Position numbers and translations under genes: made by a program. Under the pieces are notes generated by a model that saw only the letters and a list, made by a program, of their open reading frames with translations, made no database searches and was not told the DNA's origin. Positions 8,903 through 17,542 of a stretch of DNA of 64,000 nt are shown one piece after another. The first letter of the stretch is position 1. Each line of letters starts with the position of its first letter. The stretch is from Candidatus Rokuibacteriota bacterium (lineage in GTDB: Bacteria; Methylomirabilota; Methylomirabilia; Rokubacteriales; CSP1-6), in assembly GCA_003221695.1 (NCBI GenBank), contig QHSX01000038.1:62001-126000 (forward strand), written 5' to 3'.

Positions 8903-9256
8903 GTGGGACTGACATACGTCGACGGCCTGGTCACCGGTCCCTCCGGCACGTCTCGCGCGGTGCGGTTCATGGTCGACAGCGGGGCCAAGTACAGCCTCCT
9001 GCCACTCGCCGATTGGCGCGCGATCGACCTCGTGCCGAAGCGCCGCATGACCTTCGCCCTGGCGGACGGTACTTTGATCGACCGTGACGTCTCCGAGTGT
9101 CACATCACGCTGCCGCAGGGCGGGGGACACACGCCCGCGATCCTCGGCGAGGCGGGCGACGAGGCGTTGCTGGGAGTTGTCACCCTCGAGATCCTCGGCT
9201 TCGTCCTGAACCCGTTCAACCGGACGCTTCAGCCAGCCCGCCTCCTCCTCGCCTGA
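8903..9256 (+). CDS. small retropepsin-like aspartic protease domain protein (second copy)
   Basis: This is a 117-aa protein like the one at 2192, with Asp25-Ser-Gly in RFMVDSGAKYSLLP, a central DGTLIDRDVSECHITL stretch and a LLGVVTLEILGF segment near the end. It has no signal peptide and would need to dimerise to form a protease site. It starts with GTG at 8903. The two copies have diverged strongly outside the motif, so they are old paralogues or independent family members rather than a recent duplication. Confidence 0.7.
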   Translation: MGLTYVDGLVTGPSGTSRAVRFMVDSGAKYSLLPLADWRAIDLVPKRRMTFALADGTLIDRDVSECHITLPQGGGHTPAILGEAGDEALLGVVTLEILGFVLNPFNRTLQPARLLLA

Positions 9257-9295
9257 TACGCCGGCACCAACTCCCGTCGGCGCGGTCGCGCTCGT

Positions 9296-10594
9296 TCAGC
9301 GCATCATGCTCGGCAGCCACAGGGAGATCGCGGGGAACGCGACGAGAATGGCGAGGCGCACCACGTCGGCCCACATGAACGGCATGACGCCGCTGAAGAT
9401 GGTCCCCGTCGAGACCTCGGGCAGGAGGGTCTTGAGCACGAACATGTTCATCCCCACCGGGGGGCTGATCAGCCCGATCTCGACCACGCACACGATGATG
9501 ATGCCGAACCAGACCGGGTCGAATCCAAGATGCACGATGACCGGGAAGAAGACCGGCATGGTGAGGAGCACCATCGACAGCTCCTCCATGGCGGTGCCGA
9601 GCACGACGTAGATCGCGCAGATCGCCGCCACCACCATGATCGGGTGGAGCGCGAAGCGCGAGACGAAGGCCTTGAGATCGCCCGGCATCGTGGTGATGTT
9701 GACGAACTCCGCGAACATCAGCGCGCCGATCAGGATCATGAACAGCATCGCGGTGGTCCGCGCGCTCTCGAGGAGCGCGGCGTAGAGCGCCCGCCACGTG
9801 AGCGCGCGGCGCGACAGCGCGAAGACCATGGCGCCGACGGCGCCCATGCCCGCCCCCTCGGTGGCGGTGAAGAAGCCGCCGTAGATGCCGCCCATCACGA
9901 AGAGGAAGAGCGCCGCGACCCCCCACACGTCCTTGAGGGCGCGCCAGCGCTCGGGCCAGGACGAGCGCTCCCCGGGCGGGCCCGAGGCCGGATCGCGCCA
10001 GGTCATATACGCGACCGCCGCGCAGAGCAGAATCGCGCCGAGGATCCCGGGCAGGATCCCGGCCATGAACAGCCGGCCGATGTTCGTCTCGGTGAAGACG
10101 CCGTAGATCACCATGATGGTCGAGGGCGGGATCATGATCCCGAGCGTGCCGCCCCCGGCGACGACACCCGCGGCGAGCCGGTCGGAGTAGTGGAAGCGCT
10201 TCATCGAGGGATACGCCACCTTCGCCATGGTGGCCGCCGTCGCGATGGAGGAGCCGCAGATCCCCCCGAAGCCCGCCGAGGCCCAGATGGTGGCCATGGC
10301 CAGCCCCCCGCGCAGGTGGCCGATGAAGGCGTACGCCGCGCGGAACAGCTCCCGCGCCATCCCGGCCCGCGTCACGAAGCTGCCCATGAGGATGAAGAGC
10401 GGCACGACCGACAGCGTGTAGCTGCGCCCCGTCTCGTAGAGTTTCGTCTGGGTCATGGCGAACGCGACCGTCCAGTTCCAGTCGCGCATGTAGGCGTAGC
10501 CGACGGCGCCGACGATCCCCATGGCGTAGGCGATGGGCACCCGCAGGAAGGCGAGCGCCATCATCAGCGTGAGGCCGACGAGCCCTTCGATCAC
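9296..10594 (-). CDS. dctM: TRAP transporter large permease subunit
   Basis: This is the 12-helix membrane channel of a tripartite ATP-independent periplasmic importer, driven by an ion gradient. At 432 aa it has the normal DctM length, with repeated hydrophobic helices and the conserved stretches GGICGSSIATAATMA and IMIPPSTIMVIYG. The GTG start overlaps the dctQ stop as GTGA. It is the last gene of a leftward seven-gene operon that begins at 16417 and also holds several hydrolases. Confidence 0.93.
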   Translation of the reverse strand: MIEGLVGLTLMMALAFLRVPIAYAMGIVGAVGYAYMRDWNWTVAFAMTQTKLYETGRSYTLSVVPLFILMGSFVTRAGMARELFRAAYAFIGHLRGGLAMATIWASAGFGGICGSSIATAATMAKVAYPSMKRFHYSDRLAAGVVAGGGTLGIMIPPSTIMVIYGVFTETNIGRLFMAGILPGILGAILLCAAVAYMTWRDPASGPPGERSSWPERWRALKDVWGVAALFLFVMGGIYGGFFTATEGAGMGAVGAMVFALSRRALTWRALYAALLESARTTAMLFMILIGALMFAEFVNITTMPGDLKAFVSRFALHPIMVVAAICAIYVVLGTAMEELSMVLLTMPVFFPVIVHLGFDPVWFGIIIVCVVEIGLISPPVGMNMFVLKTLLPEVSTGTIFSGVMPFMWADVVRLAILVAFPAISLWLPSMMR

Positions 10595-11064
10595 CGGCGT
10601 GCGACCGTCTTGTAGAGGTGGATCAGGCTCGTGAGCCCGAGCATGACCGCCATGAAGTAGACGAAGGGGCCGTACACGATCCGCAGCACGTCGGTGGCGT
10701 CGCGGTAGGCCCAGATCCGGTCGGCCTTGAGCCAGACGAGCCAGGCGAGCAGGAGCATGACCGCGGCGCACACAAGGTGCACGAGGCCCTCGAGCAGGCG
10801 TCGCGTCCGCGCGCGGAGCAGGCGATCGACGAAGTCCATGAGGGCGTGCTCGTCCGCGTACGACACGAGGGGGAGGCCGGCGAAGATCAGCACGACCAGC
10901 ATCAGCTCGGTGACCTCGAAGGCGCCGCGCACCGGGCGATTGAAGAGGTACCGCCCCGTCACGTCCGCGACCGTGAGGAGCATCATGGCCAGGAGGATGG
11001 CGGAAGCGGCGGCGCCGAGGATCGCCTCGACGCGGTGCTCCCACCCGCGCGCGGGAGCGCTCAC
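10591..11064 (-). CDS. dctQ: TRAP transporter small permease subunit
   Basis: This is the 4-helix DctQ-type subunit that supports DctM in the inner membrane. It is 157 aa long, with hydrophobic segments at about residues 14-32, 50-66, 90-108 and 128-147. The GTG start is embedded in the dctP stop (GTGA overlap), and its own stop overlaps the dctM start in the same way, so P, Q and M are tightly coupled. Confidence 0.88.
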   Translation of the reverse strand: MSAPARGWEHRVEAILGAAASAILLAMMLLTVADVTGRYLFNRPVRGAFEVTELMLVVLIFAGLPLVSYADEHALMDFVDRLLRARTRRLLEGLVHLVCAAVMLLLAWLVWLKADRIWAYRDATDVLRIVYGPFVYFMAVMLGLTSLIHLYKTVARR

Positions 11065-12086
11065 TGCCCCGCGGCGACCTTTTTCAGCTCGTCCTGGAAC
11101 TCGGCGAGGATCTTGGCGGCGTCGATGCCCTTGGCGCCCGCCTGCTTGATCCAGTCGTCGACGATCGGCGCCGAGCGCTTTCGCACCTCGGCGACCATGG
11201 TCGCGTCGGCGTGGACGATCTTGACGCCCGACTTCTGCAGCGCCTCGAGGCCCTTCCGGTCGGCCTCGTCCCAGGAGCGGCCGGCGTGCCGCGCGATCCA
11301 CTCGCCGGAGATCTTCTCGATCGCCTCCTGGTCCTGCTTGGGCAGCCGGTTCCACTTGTCCTCGTTCATGAAGAAGCCGAACGACGAGCTGTACATGCCG
11401 CCGGGGAACAGCGTCGCCTGCTCGAGGACGGTCTCGAGCTTGAACGAGATGATGGACTCCATCGGGAAGAACACGCCGTCCGCGACGCCGGATTTCAGCA
11501 GCTCATAGGACTCCGGAGCAGGCTTCACGAACGCCGAGGCGCCGAGCGCCTTCGCCACCGCCTCGGCGACGCCGCCGCCGGTGCGGATCTTGAGTCCCTG
11601 GACGTCGGCGATGGACCGGACGGGCCTCTTGGTGAACATCTGCCCGGGGCCGTGGGTGAACACGCCCAGCAGCTTCACGCCCCTGTACTCGCCGACCTTG
11701 TGAAGATGCTTCCAGTAGATCCGGGAGTAGGCGACCGAGTTGATGAGCGAGGTCTCCCCGGCCCCGGGCAGCTCCGCGAGCATCGGCACGATGTGCCGCG
11801 CCGGCGTGTAACTGGCGGTGACGTACGAGAGGTCCACCAGGCCTTCCCGCACCGCATCGAAGGTGCCGGGCGGGGCCGACGGGTGCTTCGGCAGCATCTG
11901 GAACTTCACGCGGCCGTTCGTGACCTTCTCGACCTCGTTCGCCCAGCCCTGCAGGACGACCGCGGTGATGTGGTGCTGGGGCGACACCCACGAGGACATC
12001 GTGAGCGTGGTTTGCGCGAGCGCGGGCGGCGCGGCGGTGAGAACGCCGGCCAGCGCGGCGAGCAGGAGTTTCGTCACGTGCGACAT
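11061..12086 (-). CDS. dctP: TRAP transporter substrate-binding protein
   Basis: This is the periplasmic receptor of the TRAP importer: a signal peptide with a cleavage region after PPALAQ, then a DctP fold of about 315 residues. The segment FTKRPVRSIADVQGLKIRTGG contains the arginine that typically contacts a carboxylate ligand, so an organic acid is likely. AGGAGG sits six bases before the ATG at 12086; an ATG six bases further upstream is too close to that site. Ten bases separate it from the preceding metallo-beta-lactamase gene. Confidence 0.92.
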   Translation of the reverse strand: MSHVTKLLLAALAGVLTAAPPALAQTTLTMSSWVSPQHHITAVVLQGWANEVEKVTNGRVKFQMLPKHPSAPPGTFDAVREGLVDLSYVTASYTPARHIVPMLAELPGAGETSLINSVAYSRIYWKHLHKVGEYRGVKLLGVFTHGPGQMFTKRPVRSIADVQGLKIRTGGGVAEAVAKALGASAFVKPAPESYELLKSGVADGVFFPMESIISFKLETVLEQATLFPGGMYSSSFGFFMNEDKWNRLPKQDQEAIEKISGEWIARHAGRSWDEADRKGLEALQKSGVKIVHADATMVAEVRKRSAPIVDDWIKQAGAKGIDAAKILAEFQDELKKVAAGQ

Positions 12087-12096
12087 GGTCATCCTC

Positions 12097-12936
12097 CTAC
12101 AGCCCGTGCCAGTAGCGGCGTCCCTGGAGTCGCACGATCCTCCCGAACCCCGGCGCCTGGAAATGTCCCGCGGCCACGATGATCGCCTCGCGCTCCAGAC
12201 GCTCCATCAGGGCCCGTCGGGTCTGGCGCGTCAGCTCCGGGTCCATGTCGGCGCGGGACACCCAGTCGGTCTCGTGGACCTGCACCGGGCTGTGCGCCGC
12301 ATCCCCCAGGACGAGCGCTCGCTCCCCCTGTGAGGTGATCAGGATACTCATGTGCCCCGGCGTGTGACCGGGCGTCGGCAGCGCCGTCAGCTCACGCGTG
12401 ATGCTGTGCTCCCCCTTCATCAGCTCCACCAGGCCCAGCTCGGCCAGGGGCCAGACACAGGCGGGAGCGTTGGGAAAGCGCTGAGGCTGGACGTCGGGCT
12501 CGTGGCAGACTTCCCAGTCCTTCGCGCTCATCCAGTAGCGAGCGTGCGGAAAGGTCGGCACATATTTCTCACCCTGTGCGACCAGATTCCAGCCGACGTG
12601 ATCGCGATGCAGATGGGTCATCACCACCGTGTCGACGTCTTCGGGCGGCACGCCCTTGGCCTGGAAGTCGTGCATGAGCTGGCCCCACGGCGCGTCAGGC
12701 GCGTCGGCTGGCTTGGGGCCGAGCCCCGTGTCGACAAGGACCGTCCGCCCTCCCGACCGTATCAGGTACGAGCCGAGATTGAAGCGAACCTTGTGCTCCT
12801 CCGTGAGATGGGACTCGTACTGGCGCCAGCTGTCCGGTGGGATGGTCGGAAAGAAGTTACACAGGTCGAACTCGAGCATGCCGTCCGACAGCGCCATGAT
12901 CCCCACATCGCCCACGCGGATGACGTTGTTCGCCAT
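12097..12936 (-). CDS. metallo-beta-lactamase-fold hydrolase
   Basis: This is a 279-aa cytoplasmic MBL-fold enzyme. The metal motif is THLHRDHVG (HxHxDH), with a later ligand in TPGHTPGH and the bridging Asp in LVLGDAAHS. The domain organisation resembles quorum-lactonase-like and other lactone or ester hydrolases. Operon position, between an amidohydrolase and dctP, suggests it hydrolyses a compound imported by the TRAP system. The exact substrate is unknown. Confidence 0.88.
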   Translation of the reverse strand: MANNVIRVGDVGIMALSDGMLEFDLCNFFPTIPPDSWRQYESHLTEEHKVRFNLGSYLIRSGGRTVLVDTGLGPKPADAPDAPWGQLMHDFQAKGVPPEDVDTVVMTHLHRDHVGWNLVAQGEKYVPTFPHARYWMSAKDWEVCHEPDVQPQRFPNAPACVWPLAELGLVELMKGEHSITRELTALPTPGHTPGHMSILITSQGERALVLGDAAHSPVQVHETDWVSRADMDPELTRQTRRALMERLEREAIIVAAGHFQAPGFGRIVRLQGRRYWHGL

Positions 12937-12951
12937 ATGGCGTGGGGACGC

Positions 12952-13803
12952 CTATCTTACGACGTCGCGGGGCCCCGGCCAGCCCAGCCACTCGCAGATC
13001 GCCCGACCGATGATCCACTCCCTGTCCTCTCCCGAGAGCCAGGGGAGCTCCTCGGTGACCAAGGTCACGGCCTGGCGCCACGGGCACACGAGCCGCGTCC
13101 AGTCGGTGCCCCAGAACACCCGCCGCGGACCGAAGGCGTCATACACCTGTCGGATGTGCTTGTGCAGACCGCGGAAGGGATACGGCTCCGTGGAGTAGCA
13201 GGGCAGCGCCGAGGCCTTGACCGCGACGTTGGGCCGACGCGCCAGCCGACAGAGCTCCGGCAGCCCGGCAAAGGCCTCGTCGTCCTTCTTCGCGGTGCCG
13301 ATGGCCAGGTGATCGATGACGAGCTTCAAGCCGGGATGGCGCTCGGCAATGCGGTCCACCGCGGGGATCGAGCCCGGAGGGAAGATCATCACGGGGATGG
13401 AGGCACGCTCGGCGGCTGGCCAGAGCCAGTCGGCCGTGCCGTCGGTGAGCCACGGCTTCTGGAGCTCGGTGTGAAAGGTGAAGCGCAGGCCGAGCATGCC
13501 GGGCTGCTTCAGCCATCCGGCGACGAGCCCCCGGCTCTCGGCCTTCTCGATCGCGAGCCGCCCCATCACCCTGAACCGGTCCGGGTGTAGACGTGCTGCT
13601 TCGAGGGCGAGGTCGTTGCGGTCGCCCTCCCACGAGGGAGGGACGAGCACGACGCGATCGACGCCGGCTTCCTTCATTGCGGCGAGCACCAGGTCCTTCG
13701 TGACGGGAGAGGGCTTGTGCGCCTGGCGGGCCCTGCCGGGCGGCCACGGCCGGTCGGGCGTGTCGGCGCCCCAGATGTGAACCTGCGCGTCGACGATCAG
13801 CAC
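12952..13803 (-). CDS. amidohydrolase-2 family hydrolase (lactonase-like)
   Basis: This is a 283-aa TIM-barrel hydrolase. The N-terminal motif is IVDAQVHIWG, later histidines are in VIDHLAIG, and the C-terminal aspartate is in FWGTDWTRL. Family members include 2-pyrone-4,6-dicarboxylate hydrolase-like and sugar lactone hydrolases. The GTG start lies inside the end of the upstream lyase gene (7-base overlap), so translation is coupled. Probable role: opening a ring or hydrolysing an ester in the pathway encoded by this operon. Confidence 0.86.
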   Translation of the reverse strand: MLIVDAQVHIWGADTPDRPWPPGRARQAHKPSPVTKDLVLAAMKEAGVDRVVLVPPSWEGDRNDLALEAARLHPDRFRVMGRLAIEKAESRGLVAGWLKQPGMLGLRFTFHTELQKPWLTDGTADWLWPAAERASIPVMIFPPGSIPAVDRIAERHPGLKLVIDHLAIGTAKKDDEAFAGLPELCRLARRPNVAVKASALPCYSTEPYPFRGLHKHIRQVYDAFGPRRVFWGTDWTRLVCPWRQAVTLVTEELPWLSGEDREWIIGRAICEWLGWPGPRDVVR

Positions 13804-14684
13804 GACGTCCCCCGCGCGCTTGGCCCCGGCTCGACGGTCGCGCGCTCGACCGCGAGGAGCCGATCGAGCCCGATCACGGCGAGCATGTCCTTCTCCAGCG
13901 GGCTCCAGTCGGGCCGGGCCGTGTCCTTTGCGCCGAAGCCGTCGGCGAGATCTTCGTAGACCTTCTTCCAGGCCGCGTACGCCACCAGCAAGGGCGTGGA
14001 CGGGTCGGCGACGATCTTGTAGCCGAGGCGGCCGAGATCCTCGAGCGTCATGCCCAGACCGGCGAGCCCGCCGCGCCCCGTGAGGTACATGAGCGGTCCG
14101 CCGAGCCGCTCTGCGATGACGCGCAGCTGTTCCGGCGTGTGCGCCATCGAGAGCAGCACGACGTCGGCCCCGGCCTTCCGGTAGGCTTCGCCACGGCGGA
14201 GCGCGTCGTCCATCGTGCTGGCCCGCATCGCGTTGGTCCGCGCGATGATGACAAAGTCGCGCTGGCGTCGGGCGGCGACGGCCTCCCTGACCTTGGCCGC
14301 CATCAGCTCGGTCGGGATCATGTGCTCGATCCCGATGTGGTGATGCGCGCGCTTCGGGACGAGCTGGTCCTCGATCTCGATCGCAGCGAACCCGGCCGCC
14401 TCGCTCATGCCGATGGTCCGGTGTATGTGCATCGGGTCGCCGTAACCGCAGGCGGCGTCGAGGATGAGCGGGAGCGACGAGACGGCGCGGATGTCGATAG
14501 CCGCCTGGCACATCTCGGTCAGGTTGAGATTCGCCTCGAGCGCGACCTTCTGGTAGCCGGTCGCGCCGCCGCCCAGATATCCGGCGGGAAAGCCCGCGGC
14601 CTCGGCCATCTTGGCCATCAGCGGATTCAGAACCAGGGGCGCGGTGACGGGGAGCGGCGCCTGCAGGGTGTCTTTGAGCGACAT
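13797..14684 (-). CDS. isocitrate lyase / PEP mutase superfamily protein with altered active-site loop
   Basis: This is a 295-aa TIM-barrel protein of the PEP mutase/2-methylisocitrate lyase group. Metal-binding residues are visible in DAACGYGDP and IEIEDQLVPKR. The flexible loop that normally reads KRCGH or KKCGH reads KRAHHHIG at residues 111-118, so the catalytic cysteine of the lyases is an alanine. That argues against isocitrate-lyase-type chemistry; decarboxylase or hydrolase activity on an oxaloacetate-like compound is possible. It sits in the TRAP operon, 17 bases after the D-aminoacylase-like gene. Confidence 0.85.
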   Translation of the reverse strand: MSLKDTLQAPLPVTAPLVLNPLMAKMAEAAGFPAGYLGGGATGYQKVALEANLNLTEMCQAAIDIRAVSSLPLILDAACGYGDPMHIHRTIGMSEAAGFAAIEIEDQLVPKRAHHHIGIEHMIPTELMAAKVREAVAARRQRDFVIIARTNAMRASTMDDALRRGEAYRKAGADVVLLSMAHTPEQLRVIAERLGGPLMYLTGRGGLAGLGMTLEDLGRLGYKIVADPSTPLLVAYAAWKKVYEDLADGFGAKDTARPDWSPLEKDMLAVIGLDRLLAVERATVEPGPSARGTSC

Positions 14685-14701
14685 CGGGCGTCTCTCGCGA
14701 C

Positions 14702-16417
14702 TCACGGCCTCCGCGCCAGCGGTCCGCGCAGCAGCTGCCCGGGAAGCGCGCCCGTGTGCTTGCCGTCGCGGAGCAGGACCTCGCCGTTGACGATCGTCGC
14801 GGTGATGCCGGTCGCGCGTTGCACGAGCCGGCGAGCGCCGGCGGGGAGGTCGTTGACGACCTCGGGCATCTCCGGGCTGATCGTGTCGGGGTCGAAGACG
14901 ATCAGATCCGCCACGAAACCCTCGCGGACGAGGCCGCGGTCGGCGAAGCCCCAGTACGTCGCGGGCACGAGCGTGAGCATACGCACCGCCTGCTCGAGCG
15001 TGAACGCCTGCTTCGCGCGCACCCAGTGGCTCAGGAGGTGGGTCTGAAGCGACGAGTCGATGATCTGCGAGACGTGCGCGCCGGAGTCGGAGAACGTCAC
15101 GACCGCCCGCGGGTGGCGCATCATCTCGAGCACCGCGTCCTGATCTTCGTTGGCGACCGGGTGCACGAAGAAGCGCTCGAGGTCCCGCTCGAGCGCGAGG
15201 TCGATCATGGCCTCGGCCGGATCGACGCCGCGCTCGCGCGCGATCTCGGCCACCGTGCGGTGGGGGCCCGCCACCGTGTCGTAGAGGAAGATCCACTCGT
15301 ACGGGAACGGCCGGGCTTCGGTGCCCAGGGCGCGCCGCTCGGGGCTCGCGTGGGCGCCCTCGATCAGACGGCGCCGCGTCTCGGGGTCGCGCAGGCGCTC
15401 TCTCTGCTCGGCGAGCGGCAGCGCGCGGAACGGCTTCCACGCCGGGAGGTTGTCGAACGGCAGCTGCGTCTTGAACGACAGCACGACGTTGAGCCCCCGG
15501 CTGTGCGCCTGTGCGAACATGCGCCCGCCGGCCGCGGCCGTCTCGTCGAGCAGGTCCAGGTAGCGGCGCCAGACCTCGGGCGCCTCGAGGCGGCTGAAGA
15601 TGCCCCACGTCACGGGACGCCCGGTCTCGACGGCGAGGTCGCGCAGGCGCACGTGATAGTCGCGGAAGGCGACGGGATCGCTGAGCTCGCGCCCGACGGC
15701 CTCGCCGGCCAGCTCGAAGATGCCGGCGTTCAGATCGCCCATCACCGCGACGAGCCGCCGCACCTCGTCCCACGTCGCGAGCCGGCTCGCGACCGGCCGG
15801 CCGTCGGGTGTCTCGTGGATGGGCGAGCGCGAGGTCGTGAAGCCGATCGCGCCGGCGCGGATCGCGTCCCGGAGCTCGCGCTCCATCGCGCGAAGGTCGT
15901 TCTCCGTCGCCGCCTGCTCGAACGCTCGCTCGTCCATGACGTGCGTCCGGAGCGCCGAGTGGCCGAGGTACCCCGCGTAATTGATCCCCTTGGGCAGTCC
16001 GTCGAGACAGTCGAGGAACTCGGGGAAGGTCGTCCACGTCCACTCGATGCCCGCCGCCATCGCCTCGGCCGCGATGTCCTCGGCGCGCTCGAGGTTGCGC
16101 ACGACCAGATGCTTCCGAGACGCTGAGCAGGGGGCGAGCGTGAACCCACAGTTGCCCATCACCACGGTCGTCACGCCGTGCCAGCACGAGCACGTGCCGA
16201 GCGGGTCCCAGAAGACCTGCGCGTCCATGTGGGTGTGGCCGTCGATGAACCCGGGGGCGACGACCAGGCCATCGGCGTCGATGACCTCGCGTGCCCGCTC
16301 GCGGATCCTGCCGGTCGCGACGATCCGACCGTGCCGGACGGCGACGTCGGCGCGGTAGCGCGGCAGGCCGGAGCCATCGATCAGGGCGCCGTTCTTGATG
16401 ACGAGATCGTAGGGCAT
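14702..16417 (-). CDS. D-aminoacylase-like amidohydrolase
   Basis: This is a 571-aa member of the amidohydrolase-3 / N-acyl-D-amino-acid deacylase family, which releases a carboxylate from N-acyl amides using zinc. PGFIDGHTHMD supplies the HxH metal site. MGNCGFTLAPC holds the characteristic zinc-binding cysteine, and HPVANEDQ and FSDSGAHV lie in the C-terminal half. A small beta-sandwich is formed by both termini. It is the first gene of the seven-gene leftward operon ending with dctM and diverges from the gene at 16499. Confidence 0.9.
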   Translation of the reverse strand: MPYDLVIKNGALIDGSGLPRYRADVAVRHGRIVATGRIRERAREVIDADGLVVAPGFIDGHTHMDAQVFWDPLGTCSCWHGVTTVVMGNCGFTLAPCSASRKHLVVRNLERAEDIAAEAMAAGIEWTWTTFPEFLDCLDGLPKGINYAGYLGHSALRTHVMDERAFEQAATENDLRAMERELRDAIRAGAIGFTTSRSPIHETPDGRPVASRLATWDEVRRLVAVMGDLNAGIFELAGEAVGRELSDPVAFRDYHVRLRDLAVETGRPVTWGIFSRLEAPEVWRRYLDLLDETAAAGGRMFAQAHSRGLNVVLSFKTQLPFDNLPAWKPFRALPLAEQRERLRDPETRRRLIEGAHASPERRALGTEARPFPYEWIFLYDTVAGPHRTVAEIARERGVDPAEAMIDLALERDLERFFVHPVANEDQDAVLEMMRHPRAVVTFSDSGAHVSQIIDSSLQTHLLSHWVRAKQAFTLEQAVRMLTLVPATYWGFADRGLVREGFVADLIVFDPDTISPEMPEVVNDLPAGARRLVQRATGITATIVNGEVLLRDGKHTGALPGQLLRGPLARRP

Positions 16418-16455
16418 CGTCCGTTCCTCCCGAGGTCGTTATCCTACTTCAGACG

Positions 16456-16492
16456 GCCGGCAAGGGGGATAATACGCGCCGGCAAGGAGGAT
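16456..16492 (+). promoter_or_regulatory. direct repeat and -10-like elements in a divergent promoter region
   Basis: GCCGGCAAGGGGGAT at 16456-16470 is repeated with one change at 16478-16492, a period of 22 bases (about two DNA turns). Between them lies GGATAATACG, which reads as a -10-like element rightward (GATAAT) and leftward (TATTAT). The second copy contains the ribosome-binding site of the gene at 16499. The layout fits an operator controlling the TRAP operon, its rightward neighbour, or both; this is inference. Confidence 0.45.
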
Positions 16493-16498
16493 CGCCAC

Positions 16499-17161
16499 AT
16501 GATGAAGAAGGGAAGCGGGCTCTTGATGGTCTGGGCCGATGTGCCGTCGGACAAAGAGAAGGACTTCAATCGCTGGTACAACGAGGAGCATCTGGCCGAG
16601 CGACTCTCCGTGCCGGGATTCTTGAGCGCCGCCCGATACGAAGCGGTGAAGGGTGGGCCGAAGCACCTCGCGTGTTACGAGCTGGACGGCGTCGCGGTGC
16701 TGGAGAGCGAGGCGTACAGGCGCGTCCAGACCCACCCCTCAGAGTGGACCCGACGCTCGACCCCGGAAGTCATCGGCACTACCTACATCCGTAACGTCTA
16801 CACCCTGATCCATCCGAAGACGGTGACGCGTGACGTGGCCGAGAGCGATATGGCGCCGGCCCTGCAGATCGGGCGCATGGATGTGCCACCCGAGATCGAC
16901 GACGAGTTCAACGCCTGGTACAACACCATTTACGTTCCGAACTACGAGAAAGTCCCGGGTGTGATTCGCGGCCGGCGCTATCGCGCCGTCGTCGGCACGC
17001 CGAGCTATCTCACCCTCTACGAGTTCGAGCACCCCGGCGTGTCCGAGAGCGCTGCATGGGCCGCCCAGCGGGACATCTCACCGGTGACCCATCGTATCCG
17101 GCCGCACATGCGGCACGCCCCGGGCTCTCCCGGCATCTGGGTCAAGACGTTTCAGCTCTGA
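16499..17161 (+). CDS. tandem dimeric alpha/beta-barrel domain protein
   Basis: This is a 220-aa protein made of two similar halves. The first has FNRWYNEEHLAERLSVPGFL and the second has FNAWYNTIYVPNYEKVPGVI, each followed by a strand ending in RY-A-V. This is the pattern of EthD/DUF4286-like alpha/beta-barrel domains, usually dimers, here fused in one chain. Such proteins act as small-molecule-binding or degradation enzymes. The second half lacks the EEH of the first, suggesting only one active pocket. GGAGG precedes the ATG. It diverges from the TRAP operon. Confidence 0.78.
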   Translation: MMKKGSGLLMVWADVPSDKEKDFNRWYNEEHLAERLSVPGFLSAARYEAVKGGPKHLACYELDGVAVLESEAYRRVQTHPSEWTRRSTPEVIGTTYIRNVYTLIHPKTVTRDVAESDMAPALQIGRMDVPPEIDDEFNAWYNTIYVPNYEKVPGVIRGRRYRAVVGTPSYLTLYEFEHPGVSESAAWAAQRDISPVTHRIRPHMRHAPGSPGIWVKTFQL

Positions 17162-17165
17162 TCGC

Positions 17166-17492
17166 TCACTTCGGTACGGTCGCCGGGCCTGGCTGCGGAG
17201 GCGGTGCGTCGAGCCTGACGACATCGTCGCTCTCGATGCCACGAAACCATCCCGGCGGGGGGTCCGGATGCTGCGCGCGGACCCACCCGCGGCCCTTCAT
17301 GCAGGCCTGGTAGAGTTCCGGCCGGACCATCCCGTAGGCCTTGTTCCCGCTCACGTACAGGGCGTTCTCTTGCGCGCACGCTTGGCTGTCCTGCGAGAAG
17401 TCGGCGAAGCTGGCACCGGGCCTGTTCCAGTAATGCTTTCCACAGCCGACCAAGAAGAGGCTGACGAGGACTGCGACGAGGACGCGTTTCAT
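17166..17492 (-). CDS. small lipoprotein of unknown function
   Basis: This is a 108-aa secreted protein with a short signal peptide and lipobox LVGC (Cys17), so it is anchored to a membrane by lipid. The mature part has two further cysteines, in SQACAQ and QACMKGRGW, likely a disulfide. A proline-rich tail follows. It converges on the gene ending at 17161. The mature fold resembles small Gram-negative lipoproteins of unknown role; no function is assigned. Confidence 0.8.
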   Translation of the reverse strand: MKRVLVAVLVSLFLVGCGKHYWNRPGASFADFSQDSQACAQENALYVSGNKAYGMVRPELYQACMKGRGWVRAQHPDPPPGWFRGIESDDVVRLDAPPPQPGPATVPK

Positions 17493-17542
17493 CCGGCTCC
17501 TCCTTCCTCCGGCGAGAGTCTATCGCAGTTCGTGCCGAGACT

